Positions 39,001 through 50,305 of a DNA stretch of 64,000 nt are shown here, piece by piece (position 1 is the stretch's first letter; each line of letters opens with the position of its first letter). This DNA comes from Colletotrichum lupini. Its lineage: Eukaryota; Ascomycota; Sordariomycetes; Glomerellales; Glomerellaceae. Under the pieces are notes generated by a model. It did no database searches, was not told the origin of the DNA, and was given only the letters and a program-made list of their open reading frames with translations. The stretch spans positions 4,712,001 through 4,776,000 of the forward strand of contig NC_064676.1 in the NCBI RefSeq assembly GCF_023278565.1. Reading direction: 5' to 3'. Position numbers and translations under genes: made by a program.

Positions 39001-39850
39001 GGAACGGGTAATACGTCGCTAACTATTTACTGCGTATTACTTATAAACGGACGGCTAAACGGAGCGAACTTATTAAATATTAAAAAAGTATTTAAAGATC
39101 TATGCCGAGGGCTCGCTAAATAGGTAAGTAGCGTAGCTAGAGGAGGCCGAGTTTATATATAATAATAATTAATACTTTATTATAAAAGTATCCCTATATA
39201 TAGTACTATACAGCTACTACCCTAGGTACGTTAAATATATACTTAATTATAAGGCTATAGTCTAGGGGGTTTAGGAAAGGGTTTAGAAAATTAAGGAGAT
39301 TAGGGCCTAGGCTACGCGAGCGTAAGTATAAGCTTTTAAAAGCTAAGTAGCTTATTATAATAAAAGATATACCCTAAAAGAGTTTAATTATAAAGAGGTC
39401 GTTAGCTTATTAATAAAGAACATACGATTTAAAAATAATAAACTAATACCGAGATATATTAAAGTAGTAATAGCTAAAAAGGTAGGGAAATAAGCTTACT
39501 AAGTATATTTACTAAAGTAGTATTAGAGAATATATAATATTTTCCTAGTTTCTTAGTTTAAGCTATAGGGAAATTACTAAATAGTTAGCGACTAGATAGC
39601 AAATCTCTTAGAGTTAGAGGACGAATAAGACGTTTAAAAAGTTAAAAAAATCGTCGCAATATAAGGCGAGGGAGGAAACTTATAATATCTCGTTAAATAA
39701 GCTAAGTAACTTACTAAGTATAATACGTAAGAGCCTATTAAGTATTTTAAAAGGGTAGTAGAAGTAGTTAATAAATTCGAACGCTATAAAAAAAGGGTAT
39801 ATATAAAATAGGATAATAAACGTTAAGTTCGTAGTAAAAGGTCGCCGAAG
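36060..39850 (+). pseudogene. Pol of Gypsy copy 3 (protease, RT, RNase H, integrase, chromodomain)
   Basis: RT begins near 36695 (YIAKNLANGRI, KKDGTL, YGLNRVTIKNRY). The catalytic YLDD region is at about 37090-37120, seen as IVYIND after RIP, followed by SFY-KRVEFLGYII. RNase H lies about 37500-37900 (VETDAS-type motif). Integrase lies about 38690-39260, with ITDRDKLF at 38945-38970, a TDG-TERT motif near 39046-39070, and EAEFIYNN. The chromodomain at about 39590-39800 reads DVWKVKKIVA then YLVKWAKWPTEYNTWEP if TAA/TAG codons and A/G, T/C changes of the RIP type are read back. No intact frame; a relic. Confidence 0.9.
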
Positions 39851-39969
39851 ATAAGTTAATTAATAATATACTATAAAACCCTTTTTATTTAGCCTATCGC
39901 AATCCTTAAGAAAAAGATATAATATTATAACCCTTAGTAATACGTTACTAAGAGATTACTAAGATCTAG

Positions 39970-42189
39970 CTACGTAGGGGGAGTAACTTACGTAATATTA
40001 GTAATAATAATAGCGGCTCTAGTATATACCTCTAAAGTTTAATAGTTAGTAATAATAGTCCGCTTAATAAGCGAAAAGCGGGGAGGCTTTGTGCGCGTAC
40101 TTAGCTAACTACTTAGAATAAGGCCGTTAACCTTATTAATACTATAACGGGTAAGAGAGAGGCGGTCGAAGTTACGCAAAGTATTATATATATTAATAAT
40201 AGCGGTTCGTAGAGCGTTCGCTGCCTAGTCGCTATTAGAGGCTATAATAAGAGGTATAACGGGAGCTATAATAAGAGGCATAACGGGAGCTATAATAAGA
40301 AGCGGAGTAAGAAGTAAAGTAAGGGCCGTAACGCTATTATTATTAGTAACGGGTCGGAGATAGGGGACGTTATTTAAAGTAACGCTCTCGTAGTCTTAAT
40401 CGAGCTAAGGGACTTTAGTAATATTAATATTCGTAAGGAACTTAGTAACGTCGAACTACTTATTATAACCTGCGGCTTTAACTTTAGTATAAGTAATAGC
40501 CTCGTCGAGCCGTTATAGAGCCTTTGCTTAGAGCGGGAAGAGCGTAATACTAGCCTTATTAAAATCTAAAGTAATATAACTAAGGGCTAGGGTACCCTTA
40601 TTTATATTAAAAAGAGCGTCGTAAGTAAGGGTCGGTAAGTTATTAATATTAAAATAGCGGCGCTTATTACGACGTTAAAAAAGAAAATTCTCTAAGTTAC
40701 TACCGAGCTCTTTAAATTCGGTATCCTCGTACTAGGACTTATTAAACTTAAACCTAAAGTCGTCCCGCTCGTTATTACTATTAGGAACATAGTTAGTAAT
40801 AAGAGCACGCTTCTTAATAAGAGTCCGAGTCTCGGGACCGCGGGAAATAGGGGTAGCGCTATATATAGTAATAGTATAAATAAGTACTTTATTTACTAAG
40901 AACTTAGTAACGTATTTACGAAAAATAGGGAAAGTAAGAAACTCTTAAATACGCATAATAATAACGCCCTTAGGAGTCTCTTTATAGTACTAAGCTAGAG
41001 CGTCGAGGTTATTTTATAGAGCGGTTATATAGCTATTGTTATAAAAATAAGCTAGCTAGAGGTAACTAAGGCGGGAGACAATCTTAGTCTTATTATTAAT
41101 ATTAAAAATACTAGCCTAAGAAAAGAAATCTAAGTTAGTAAAAAGAAAATTCGCTAAACAATCGCTAACGACTTACTATAATCGAGATTAATAAGTTTAG
41201 ATACTTATAGTTAATAATAAGCTCCTAGAGAGTAGCCTATTTAAAATAGACCTTTTTTACTTTACTACCCGCTAATAAGTTAGCGATATAAGTAGCTACC
41301 TTCTCTTATATATTAGTAATATAGCTAAAAATATAAAGAACGCGGCCGCGCTTATAGGAGTTAAGGCTACCCTACTCCTCGGTATCGTAGAACTTTATAA
41401 GGGTATTCTAAATAAACTAAGTAGCGCTATATAGCTCCTCGGGAACCTAAGAAATATCGTTAGCTAATATTTCGGTAACGGATTAGTAAGGACTTAATAA
41501 CTTACGGTAGAACACTTCTTTTTATTAATCTAATAAATAATATACTTAGTAACGTGAGCGCCGGCGATATAGATAAGCTCGTTAATATCGTAATATAGAC
41601 TAGCTAAGTAGCGTATATAAAGAGCACCGCTACGGAGACCGCGGAAGCCCTTTTTAGGATTATACTCTATATTAAGTATATCCTAAATACGCAAAATAAT
41701 AAATATTTCGGTAGATACTTAGTAATAGTATAGCAAAAGAGTCGTAATTAAGAAACAATACGGAATTAGAATATCGTAAAAAGAAAAGTATAGTTATATA
41801 AAAAAGAATTCGTAGAACGGTCGCCGAATAAAAAGAGAAAAGAAAAAGTAAATACGTAACTAGTAACGGATAAAAAATCTTTTATTATAATTAATAGCCT
41901 AGTAATAATAACAACCGCGAGGTTAGGTAGGCTCTTATATATTACGATAATTAGAATACTTTATTACGAATATATACTACTAACTTAGTAACTAGTCGGC
42001 GCGCTATTGCCGAATAATAATAATAAGGTATCCGTTAAATAAAGAGATAGGAGTAATACTTTGTTCCTAGGTAAGAAAGGATATTATTAACGCCTTACGG
42101 AATCTATTATAAATAACGACGTTAATAGCTTTATTATTAGCGTTAAAAGAAGATATTACGTAATAACTTTAGGGACTAAAGTTACGTAA
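39970..42189 (+). pseudogene. Additional reading frame downstream of pol in Gypsy copy 3, unknown function
   Basis: One frame (codons starting at positions like 40081, 40243, 40702 and 42181) runs ~700 codons to TAA at 42187-42189, adjoining the polypurine tract. Its internal stops are all TAA or TAG, which RIP makes from Gln or Trp codons. The N-terminal part is Ser/Asn-rich, with tandem units such as SYNKRHNG (about 40243-40315). The middle holds ILQVTTELFKFGIL. The C-terminal part holds a basic stretch (NKKRKEK) and ends YYVITLGTKVT. I recognise no domain. It is not a second Gag, since no zinc knuckle is visible, and no membrane protein pattern stands out. A start codon cannot be fixed. 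Present in copies 1 and 3, truncated in copy 2, absent from the surviving part of copy 4. Confidence 0.65.
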
Positions 42190-42201
42190 AGGGGGAGTAA
42201 T

Positions 42202-42391
42202 TATAATAGATTCGGGATGCGGCCGGTAATAGGACGCTAATAACTTAATAACCGGTATACGGATCTTATTATAAAAGAACTTTTTAAGAAGTAGAGCCCT
42301 TACGAAGGACTTTATAAGCTTTAGTTTTATAATATACCTATACTTATATTATAGCCTCGCTAGTTAAGTGCTCATAGCCTAATCTCTTATA
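42202..42391 (+). repeat. 3' LTR of Gypsy copy 3
   Basis: 190 bp, after the polypurine tract. Confidence 0.93.
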
Positions 42392-42623
42392 TTTTTTAAC
42401 TTTCCCTCTTATAAAGTTTATAACTACGGATTATTAACGGCGATATTAGGCACCTAACGCTACTACTTTATAAGCTTTACGGCTTACTAAGTAATAATAG
42501 GTTATAATAGTAGTATCGGAGATGCCCTCGTCGCTATTATCAAATAATATCGACCTTACGATATCTACCTTAATACTTTTAACTTTAACTCGTATATATA
42601 CATATATATATATTTATTATTTC

Positions 42624-43757
42624 CTCCCTAATAGAGCAATCCGCCGGGGCCGTATTATGTATTACGTATTAGGGAAAACTAGGTATATTACGCTCTATAC
42701 CTAATTACTAATTAAAGCTCCCAATCTTCCCCTGTTTCTAGCTATTTAAAGGGTAAGCTATACTTATTTTAATATATATAAGACCTCTCAATACTAGCCT
42801 ACGTAAGTAGCTAGATCTTATATTATATACTCCTTTTTATTAAGGATTAAGGGGCCCCTTATATATTCCTTTATATTTATAATATAGCCCGTATTAAAAG
42901 GATTTCTAGCTCTATAAAGTATAATTTCTAAACTAGTATTAATATACCGGATTTGAATATCTATATTAACCTAGCTATTTATAATATTTATATTATTACT
43001 TAGCCGAATTCTATATTATTAAAAAGTACTTCGCTAATCCTTAGGTATACTTATATTAGTTATAATAGCTATAGTATTAAGCTAGCTAAAGAGGGCGCCT
43101 AGCCTAAGAGGGGTAGACTTATTAACGGGCATTTTTAAAGAGTTCTAACCTATTAATTACTAACTATATACTAAGAGAGTAGGTTCTCGTCGAGGTAGTA
43201 TTTTAACTAGCTAACTTCTTAACTAGTTATTTAACCAGCTATCTAAGTAGTAGTTTATATATTAATAAGTTTATTTAGTAAATTTATTTAGTAAATTTAT
43301 TTAATAAATTTATTTAGTTTAAATAGAGAGTAGTTTTAAGCAATATTAAAAGCGATAAGGATAAAAAGAATCTTTATAAGCTCTAAAGAGTAGGAGATAT
43401 TAGCTTATTTAGCCTTTTTTTAAAAAACCTCTATATTACTATTAAAGTTTAGAACCTCTGTGGTTAAGGAAGGCTACTTCTGACTATTATAGTTAATTAT
43501 TATAGCTAACTATTACGGCTAACCTTTATTATTAACCGTTCCGGCCGGCGCTACTACGTAACGAAGAGGGTAGCTTACTTATCCCGAATTATATAGCGGT
43601 TTTTGTATCGAAATTATTATATTACGTTAAGCGCGTACTTAGGGTATACTACGCGTATTATATAATTAAAAAGAGTACCGTATTATATAATTTCTTTTAA
43701 AAGCGTAATCCCGTTAAAGTCGATCTTTTACGCCTATAAAGCTAGAAGAAAAACCAC
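42624..43757 (+). mobile_element. Family B retroelement, copy 1 (~1.13 kb)
   Basis: Starts with the family B 5' end (GAGCAATCCGCCGGGGCC) and ends GAAAAACCACTA. Flanked by TATATATTTATTATTTC (42607-42623 and 43758-43774), a 15-17-bp duplication inside family A. Contains short tandem TTTATTTAGTAAA units near 43270-43315. No convincing open frame. Confidence 0.88.
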
Positions 43758-43940
43758 TATATATTTATTATTTCGTTTTTTTTATTAAAATTAAAAATAC
43801 TACTTCCCTTACCGTTATTATCGCTATTACTATTACTATTTAACCGTTTACCTTAACTATTTGTTTTACTATTCTACCTTTACTAGCTACTCGGGCAATT
43901 CTTAATATTAGTTATATAGTATTAATATATAGTATTAGTA

Positions 43941-44112
43941 TAATCCGTGGTTGTGAACTTTGCAAGAGGGAAAGTTGAAAAGTTAGAAAATCTAAAAAAA
44001 GGTAGTCTATTAAGATAGTGGGAGTATCTATTAATACTGTGTATTAATACTATGTAGTCGATATTAAGAGCCGCCCGAGCAACTAGTAAAGGCAGAATAA
44101 AAAAAAAACAAA
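43941..44112 (+). mobile_element. Family A insertion, 5'-truncated (172 bp)
   Basis: 13-bp duplications TATAGTATTAGTA at 43928-43940 and 44113-44125. Starts TAATCCGTGG and ends in an A-rich tail. Keeps several CA/TG dinucleotides (GTGGTTGTGAACTTTGCA). Confidence 0.88.
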
Positions 44113-44648
44113 TATAGTATTAGTATATACTCTTACTATTTTAAAAAAAACTATTCTTTTTTTTAAATTTTCTACCCTTCTAACTTTCCCTCTTATAAAG
44201 TTTAAGATTATTAATAGTAATACTAAGCACCCGACGCTACTACTTTATAAGCTTATTATATACTTAGCTAAGTTTATTACCTCTCTAAGTAATAATAGCG
44301 TATAATAGTATAGTATTAGAGATACTCTCGTTACCGTTATTATGAATAATACTAACCTTATTACTAATGTTTTTAACTTTACTCGTATATATATATATAT
44401 TCGTTACCTCGTTTCTTTTATTAAAATCGAAAAACGCTTCCCTTACTATTTATTATTATTACCTTATTACTATTACCCTATTACTATTACCTTATTATTA
44501 TTATTATTATTATTACCGAACTATTTACTTTAGAAACATTTAGAATACTAAAACGCTAACTTATTAACTTATAAGGATACCTTAGGGGCTAGTAGTTCGA
44601 TCTTATTAATATTATACTTAATAATCCCGATTTATAAAAGGATTATTT

Positions 44649-45738
44649 CCCTCTAACGGAGCAATCCGCTAGGGCCGTACTATATATTACGTATTAAGGA
44701 AAACTAAGTATATTACGCTCTATACCTAATTACTAATTAAAATAGCTCCTAACCTTCCCCCGCTTTTAGCTATTTAGAGGGCGAGCTATACTTACTTTAA
44801 TATATATAAGACCTCTTAATACTAACCTACGTAAGTAATTAAATTTTATATTATATACTCCTTTTTATTAAAAGTTAAGGGGCCCCTTATATATTCTTTT
44901 ATATTTATAATATAACCTATATTAAAAGGATTTCTAGTTCTATAAAGTATAATTTCTAAGCTAGTATTAATATATTAAATCTTAATATTCGTATTAACCT
45001 AGTTATTTATAGTATTCGTATTATTACCTAGCCGAATTCCGTATTATTAAAAAGTACTTTATTAATCCTTGGGCGTATTTATATTAATTATAATAGCTAT
45101 AGCGTCGAGCTAGCCGAGGGTGCCTAGCCTAAGAGGGGTAGACTTATTAATAAGCATCTTTAGGTAAGCCCACTAATTATTAACTATATATTAAGAGAGT
45201 AGGTTCTTATCGAGGTAGTAGTTTATATCAATAGGTTTGTTTAGTAAATGTATTTAGTAAATTTATTTAGTTTAAATAGAGCTTTAGGTAATATTAGAAA
45301 TAATAAGAATAGAAAGAATCTTTATAAGCTCTAAAAAGTAGTAAATATTAGCCTATTTAGTCCTTTTTTTAAAAACCTCTACGTCGCTATTAAAGTTTAG
45401 AACCTCTATAGTTAAAAAAGGCCGCCTTTAACTATTATAGCCAACTATTATAACTAACTATTACGGCCGACCTCTATTATTAACCTTTTTAACTAGCGCT
45501 ACTACGTAAGTATATTACTCAGCCTATTATTAATAAGTAGCTAAAGAGGGTAGCTTATTTATTCTAAATTATATAGTGGTTTTTATATTAAAATTACTAT
45601 ATTATACTAAGCGCGTACTAAGGGTATATTATACGTATTATATAGTTAAAAAGTATACCGTATCGTATAATTTCCTTTAAGAGCGTAATCCCGTTAAGGT
45701 CGATCTTTTACGCCTGTAAAGCCGGAAAAAAACCACTA
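44649..45738 (+). mobile_element. Family B retroelement, copy 2 (1090 bp)
   Basis: 16-bp duplications TATAAAAGGATTATTT at 44633-44648 and 45739-45754. 5' end CCCTCTAACGGAGCAATCCG, 3' end AAAAAAACCACTA. The clearest full-length copy. RIP-degraded, non-coding as it stands. Confidence 0.92.
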
Positions 45739-46788
45739 TATAAAAGGATTATTTAAAGGAGTATAAACTAGCTATTATTAACTTAAAGATCCGAAAAGAC
45801 GTATATATTTTCATAAGTATTATCATTATTAATACCTAGCTTATATAATAAAATAATGACTTTAAAATACCTAACTAACTCCTAAGTATTATTAATATTT
45901 TAATATTACTATAATAAAATAAGAAATTCGGAAAGATTAAAAAGGAAAATCTAAAGCTATTAGAAAAAGTAGAAAGTAAGGGGTATTTTTAAACTATTTA
46001 GAGGGTAATTAATATATTATAGCGGGGTTATTAGTATTTAGTAACGGCTATGGCCGGCTATAGTTAGTTATAAGGTTTTATTAAAGTACGTAATAAAGAT
46101 ATTTAATATTAACCTTAATAAACTAGCTTGCTTATAAAGGTAAAGATGGCCCCTAATAAGGCGGACCGGACCCTAAAGGGATAGTAATTATTATAATAAT
46201 ATAAAAATCCTAAATATAGCTAATATAACTATAGGCCTAGTTTTAAAATATTTTTATACCCTTTTTATTATAAGCTTACTTAGCTAGTTAAGGATATTAA
46301 TAAAATTATAAACTAACGGGTTAGGATTTAGGTATATAACGTACGTATTATTATTTAAGAGTAGTTCTTAAAATCTTTATTTACTTAGTAAGATATTTAT
46401 AACGCTAAGGCTTATATAAATTAAGAAAAACTAATAAATACTTATTAATAATAACGTTAATTAAACTATTTAATAAGTAAAATATCTTATATATAGTAAA
46501 ATAAGTAAATAACGAGCTAAACCGCCTTACTAGCCTTATTTAGACCTTTTCTTATTATTTCTAAATATAAAAGCGATTCCTTAAGGTAATTAGCTTTAAT
46601 AATACTTATAATACTAATCGTTTTAAGCTCCCTCTTTTTAAAATTATTAAATAGACTTATTTTAGATCTATTTATAATACTACATTCGGCCTTATTAATA
46701 ATAAAGAACTAGAGGGTTTCCGGTTTTTCTTAGTAAGTATTTATTAATTTATAAATTAATATTTAATCTATTACCTTACTATTATTAT

Positions 46789-46970
46789 TATTTGCTTTTT
46801 ATTTCTGCCTTTGCTGGCTGCTCGGGCGATTCTCAATATCGATTACACGGTAGTAATACACAGTATCAATGGATACTCCCACTGTCTCGATAGACTATTT
46901 TCTTTTAGATTTTCTACCTTTTCAACTTTCCCTCCTGCAAAGTTCACAACCACGGATCATTGACGGCGAT
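46789..46970 (-). mobile_element. Family A insertion, 5'-truncated and barely RIPed (182 bp)
   Basis: 11-bp duplications ACTATTATTAT at 46778-46788 and 46971-46981. Rich in CA/TG (CTGCCTTTGCTGGCTGCTCG, CTGCAAAGTTCACAACCACG). An unoccupied paralogous site lies at about 19271-19300. Confidence 0.93.
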
Positions 46971-47129
46971 ACTATTATTATCATAAACTACGATAAGTAA
47001 ATGAAAGCTATACTAAACGAGTACTTCCTAGACGTTTAATAATAACTCTATATTTATTATATTAATTTTAATATTATACTTAAGGCTCAGTAAAAATAGG
47101 TTAAAAATTATAATTATAATAATAATAAT

Positions 47130-48177
47130 CCCTTTAGGGTCCGGCCCGCCTCATTAGGGGCCATCTTCGCCTTTATAAATAAGCTAGTCTATTAGGGTTA
47201 ATATCGAGTTTCTATTACGTACTTTAATAAGACTTTATATTAACTAATAATAGCCGGCTATAGCTAACTATAGCTAGTATAGTTATTATCGACTATTAAT
47301 ACTAACTAAACTTAAAATATTAATAACCTTACTACTATAGTATATTAATCGCCCTCCGAATAGCTAAAAACTACCCCTTATTTTCCGCCCTATTTAATAA
47401 CTCTAAAATACCCCTTTAGTCCTTCTTACTCTACTCTTATACTACGTTTTTAAAATATTAATAATACTTTAGAATTAGTTAAGTATTTTAAGGGTACTAT
47501 ATTATATAAGCTAGGTACTAATTAAAATAATAACTATATTAATATACCTCTTTTTAATCTTTAAGTTGATAATATTTAATCCGTATTCTTTTAAATAATC
47601 GTACTATAGTTCGGGGTCTTTTAATATAATATTTATAAGATTAAACTTCTAATTATTAAGGAAGTCCTAAGGGTCAATAATAACTAAGCGTCTTAGTATT
47701 TTAATAGTATATATTTAAAAATAGGTAGATAATTTAATAGTAATATTAATAAGGTAATAATAATAAATAGTAAAGGAAGCGTTTTTTAATTTTAATAAAA
47801 GAAACGAGGTAACGAATATATATACGTATATAAGTTAAAGTTAAGAGTACTAGGGTAGATATCGTAAGGTTGATATTATTTTTAACAATAGTAACGAGGG
47901 TATTTTTAATATTACTATTATAAGCTATAGTTACTTAGAAGGGTAGGGAACTTAGCTAAGTACGTAGTAAGCTTATAAGGTAGTAGCGTCGGGTGCCTAA
48001 TATTGCCGTTAATCTATAATTATAAACTTTATAAAAAGGAAAGTTTAAAAAAGTAAAAAATCTAAAAAAAAATAGTCTAACGAGATAGGAGGAGTATTTA
48101 CTAATACTATATATTAATATTATATAGCTAATATCGAGAATCGCCCGAGTAGCTAGTAAAAGTAGAAATAAAAACAA
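47130..48177 (+). mobile_element. Family A retroelement, full-length reference copy (1048 bp)
   Basis: 5' end CCCTTTAGGGTCCGGCCCGC, 3' end AGTAGAAATAAAAACAA, flanked by ATAATAATAAT repeats on both sides (47119-47129 and from 48178). The matching empty site in repeat U copy 1 is at about 19430-19450. RIP-saturated; no long open frame on either strand. The 73-codon minus-strand frame at 47956-48177 is part of this repeat. Confidence 0.92.
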
Positions 48178-48600
48178 ATAATAATAATAATAGTAGATTT
48201 AATAATAAGGGATATTAGTTATTAATATAAGTAATAGCTATACTAGATAATAAAAATAAGGCTTAAATTAAGATATTTATTAATAAGCCCCCTTTTTATA
48301 TATATTATAAGGTTTTTATAATATAAAAGCTTATTACTTTTACTAAGATTAAGTAGACTTTTAAAAAAGCCTAGAATAAGCTCTATAAAGAGTTTAATAA
48401 TTAATACCTAATCTTTTAGTACCTCTATATAATATACTTACTTTTAAAAATATAATAGGCCCGTTATTTTATTTAAAAGTATTAGAACTTTAATACTCAT
48501 ATTACTTCTAATACTAAGTTAAATAATAATAATATTTAGGGTTATTTTTTAAATAGTTTTAGTTATTTATATTAGCTTATTAACGTTATATAAGATATAA

Positions 48601-48826
48601 TTAATAATTAAGAGCTATATTTTTACTAAGCTTTTTTAAAAAACGAGGTATTTATAAGCTGGGAGTATATAAGTACTCGCTTTAAATACCTAAATAAACT
48701 TTAAATAATACTTTTTTTAAAGTATTTTATTTTAATTAAGATATAAGGCCGGCTTATAAAAAGAATAATACTATTTAATAAAAGGCTATTCCTAGACCCC
48801 CTTAGATCTTATAATTTAAATTATTT
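48601..48826. other. Unclassified AT-rich sequence
   Basis: RIP-type composition, but no match noticed to the families described here. It lies between repeat U and the next family A copy. Confidence 0.35.
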
Positions 48827-49183
48827 ATTTTTTATTTCTACCTTTACTAGCTACTCGGGCGATTCTTAATATCGGTTATATAATATTAATATATAGTATT
48901 AATAAATACTCCTACTATTTTATTAGACTATTTTTTAAATTTTCTATCTTTTTAAACTTTCCTTCTTATAAAGTTTATAATTACGGATGAACGGTAATAT
49001 TAAGCGCAATACTACTCCTTTATAAACCTACGTCTACTTAGCTAAGTTTATAGCCTTTTAAATAATAATAACTTATAATAATAGTATTAGAAATACTATC
49101 GTTACTATTATTAAAAATAGCTAGTGCTAACCTTACGTTTACCCTATTTTAACTTTACTTATATATATATATATATATATATC

Positions 49184-50267
49184 CCCCCGACAGAGCAATC
49201 CGCCGGGGCCGTACTATATATTACGTATTAAGGAAAACTGGGTATAATGCGCTCTATACTTAACTACTAACTAAAATAGCTCCTAACCTTTTGCTACCTA
49301 CCTATAGAGCGAGCTTTACCTATTCTAACGCACATAAGACCTCTTAGTACTAGCCCGCATAAGTAGCTAGGTCTAGTATAATCTATTTTCTTATATAGGT
49401 ATTATTATTACCCAGGGGGTCTTATAAGAGCTATTTAAAGCGCTAGCTTATTACCTTAACTTTATATACCTCTAGCTTATTTATTATAATTATCATAATT
49501 AAGTTAGTATTAATATATTAGATCTTAACGTCTATATTAGTCCGGTTATTTACGGCGTTTATATTATTACTTAGCTAAATTCCGTACTATTAAAAGGTAC
49601 TTTACTAATCCTTAGGCATATTTACGTTAGTTATAATAGCTATAACGTTAAGCTAGCCGAGGGTACCTAGCCCGAGAGGGGTAAACTTATTAATAAGTAT
49701 CTTTAAGTTCTTATTAAAATAGTATTTTAACTAGCTAACCTCTTAACTAGTTATCTAATTAGCTATCTAAGTAGTAGTTTATATATTAATGAGTTTATTT
49801 AATAAATTTATTTAGTAGATTTATTTAGTAGATTTGTTTAGTTTAAATAGAGAGTAGCTTTAGGTAATATTAGAAGCGATAAGGATAAAAAGAATTTTTA
49901 TAAGCTTTAGTATAAAGAGTAGTAAATATTAGCCTATTTAGTCCTTTCTTTAAAACCTCTACGTTGCTATTAAAATTTAGAACTTTTATAATTAAGGGCC
50001 GCTTCTAACTATTACGGCCGACTATTATAGCTAATTATTATAGCCAACCTCTACTATCGACCTTTCTAGCCGGCGCTACTGCGGCAGCTTACCTATCCCG
50101 AATTAAATAGCGGTTTTTATATCGAGATTATTGTATTACGTTAAGCGCGTACTTAGGATATATTATGCGTATTATAAAGTTAAAAAGTATACTATATTAT
50201 ATAATTTCCTTTAAAAGCGTGATCCCGTTAAGGTCGATCTTTTGTACCTATAAAGTTAGAAAAAAAC

Positions 50268-50270
<3 letters not shown>
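49184..50270 (+). mobile_element. Family B retroelement, copy 3
   Basis: 5' end CCCCCCGACAGAGCAATCCG, 3' end AAAAAAACCACTATA. Inserted in a TA dinucleotide tract of family A, which obscures the exact duplication. The tract on the right (50272-50302) is (TA)n. Confidence 0.85.

Positions 50271-50305
<35 letters not shown>

Larger units (their letters stand above)
34350..42391 (+). mobile_element. Ty3/Gypsy chromovirus copy 3, best-preserved copy
   Basis: 8042 bp with 190-bp LTRs (34350-34539, 42202-42391). Target duplications read CTTTT on the left and TTTTT on the right, one C/T difference. It has the fewest RIP changes of the four copies, including one 67-codon stretch of RT without a stop (36695-36898). 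Order: LTR, Gag, Pol ending in a chromodomain, additional frame, polypurine tract AAAGGGGGAG (42188-42197), LTR. It serves as the reference for reading the others. Confidence 0.94.
34218..43860 (-). mobile_element. Family A copy split by Gypsy copy 3 and family B copy 1
   Basis: Segments 34218-34349, 42392-42623 and 43759-43860 join into one continuous family A 3' region: T-rich tail, the CTCGGGCGG block, the TAACTTTCCC block, and the CTCGTTACC and TATTAC region. The 5' end was not found on the right, where another A copy begins at about 43866. Confidence 0.7.
43866..46179 (-). mobile_element. Family A copy carrying a nested family A copy and family B copy 2
   Basis: T-rich end at about 43866; 5' terminus CCCTAAAGGG ends at about 46179. 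Interrupted at 43941-44112 by a plus-strand family A fragment and at 44649-45738 by family B. The 63-codon open frame at 44342-44533 lies in simple-repeat-rich DNA of this element and is not a gene. Confidence 0.75.
46180..48600. repeat. Unclassified repeat U, copy 2
   Basis: Segments 46180-46788, 46971-47129 and 48178-48600 align in order with 18700-19838 of copy 1. The breaks are exact family A insertions. The right end at about 48590 is the empty counterpart of the hairpin site in copy 1. Confidence 0.6.

Noticed and set aside
42522..42704. 60-codon plus-strand open frame as a gene
   Set aside because: It crosses the border between family A and family B copy 1 and includes a TA-rich microsatellite.
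46789..46970. tRNA-derived SINE with pol III A and B boxes
   Set aside because: GGCGGTTCTCGATATCG-like sequence superficially resembles a B box, but spacing and a matching A box were not convincing; the origin of family A is left open.
47130..47145. CCCTTTAGGG termini of family A as telomeric repeats
   Set aside because: Single, not tandem, and always at the same end of a dispersed element.
47956..48177. 73-codon minus-strand open frame as a gene
   Set aside because: Entirely inside the 3' end of the full-length family A copy; low-complexity composition.
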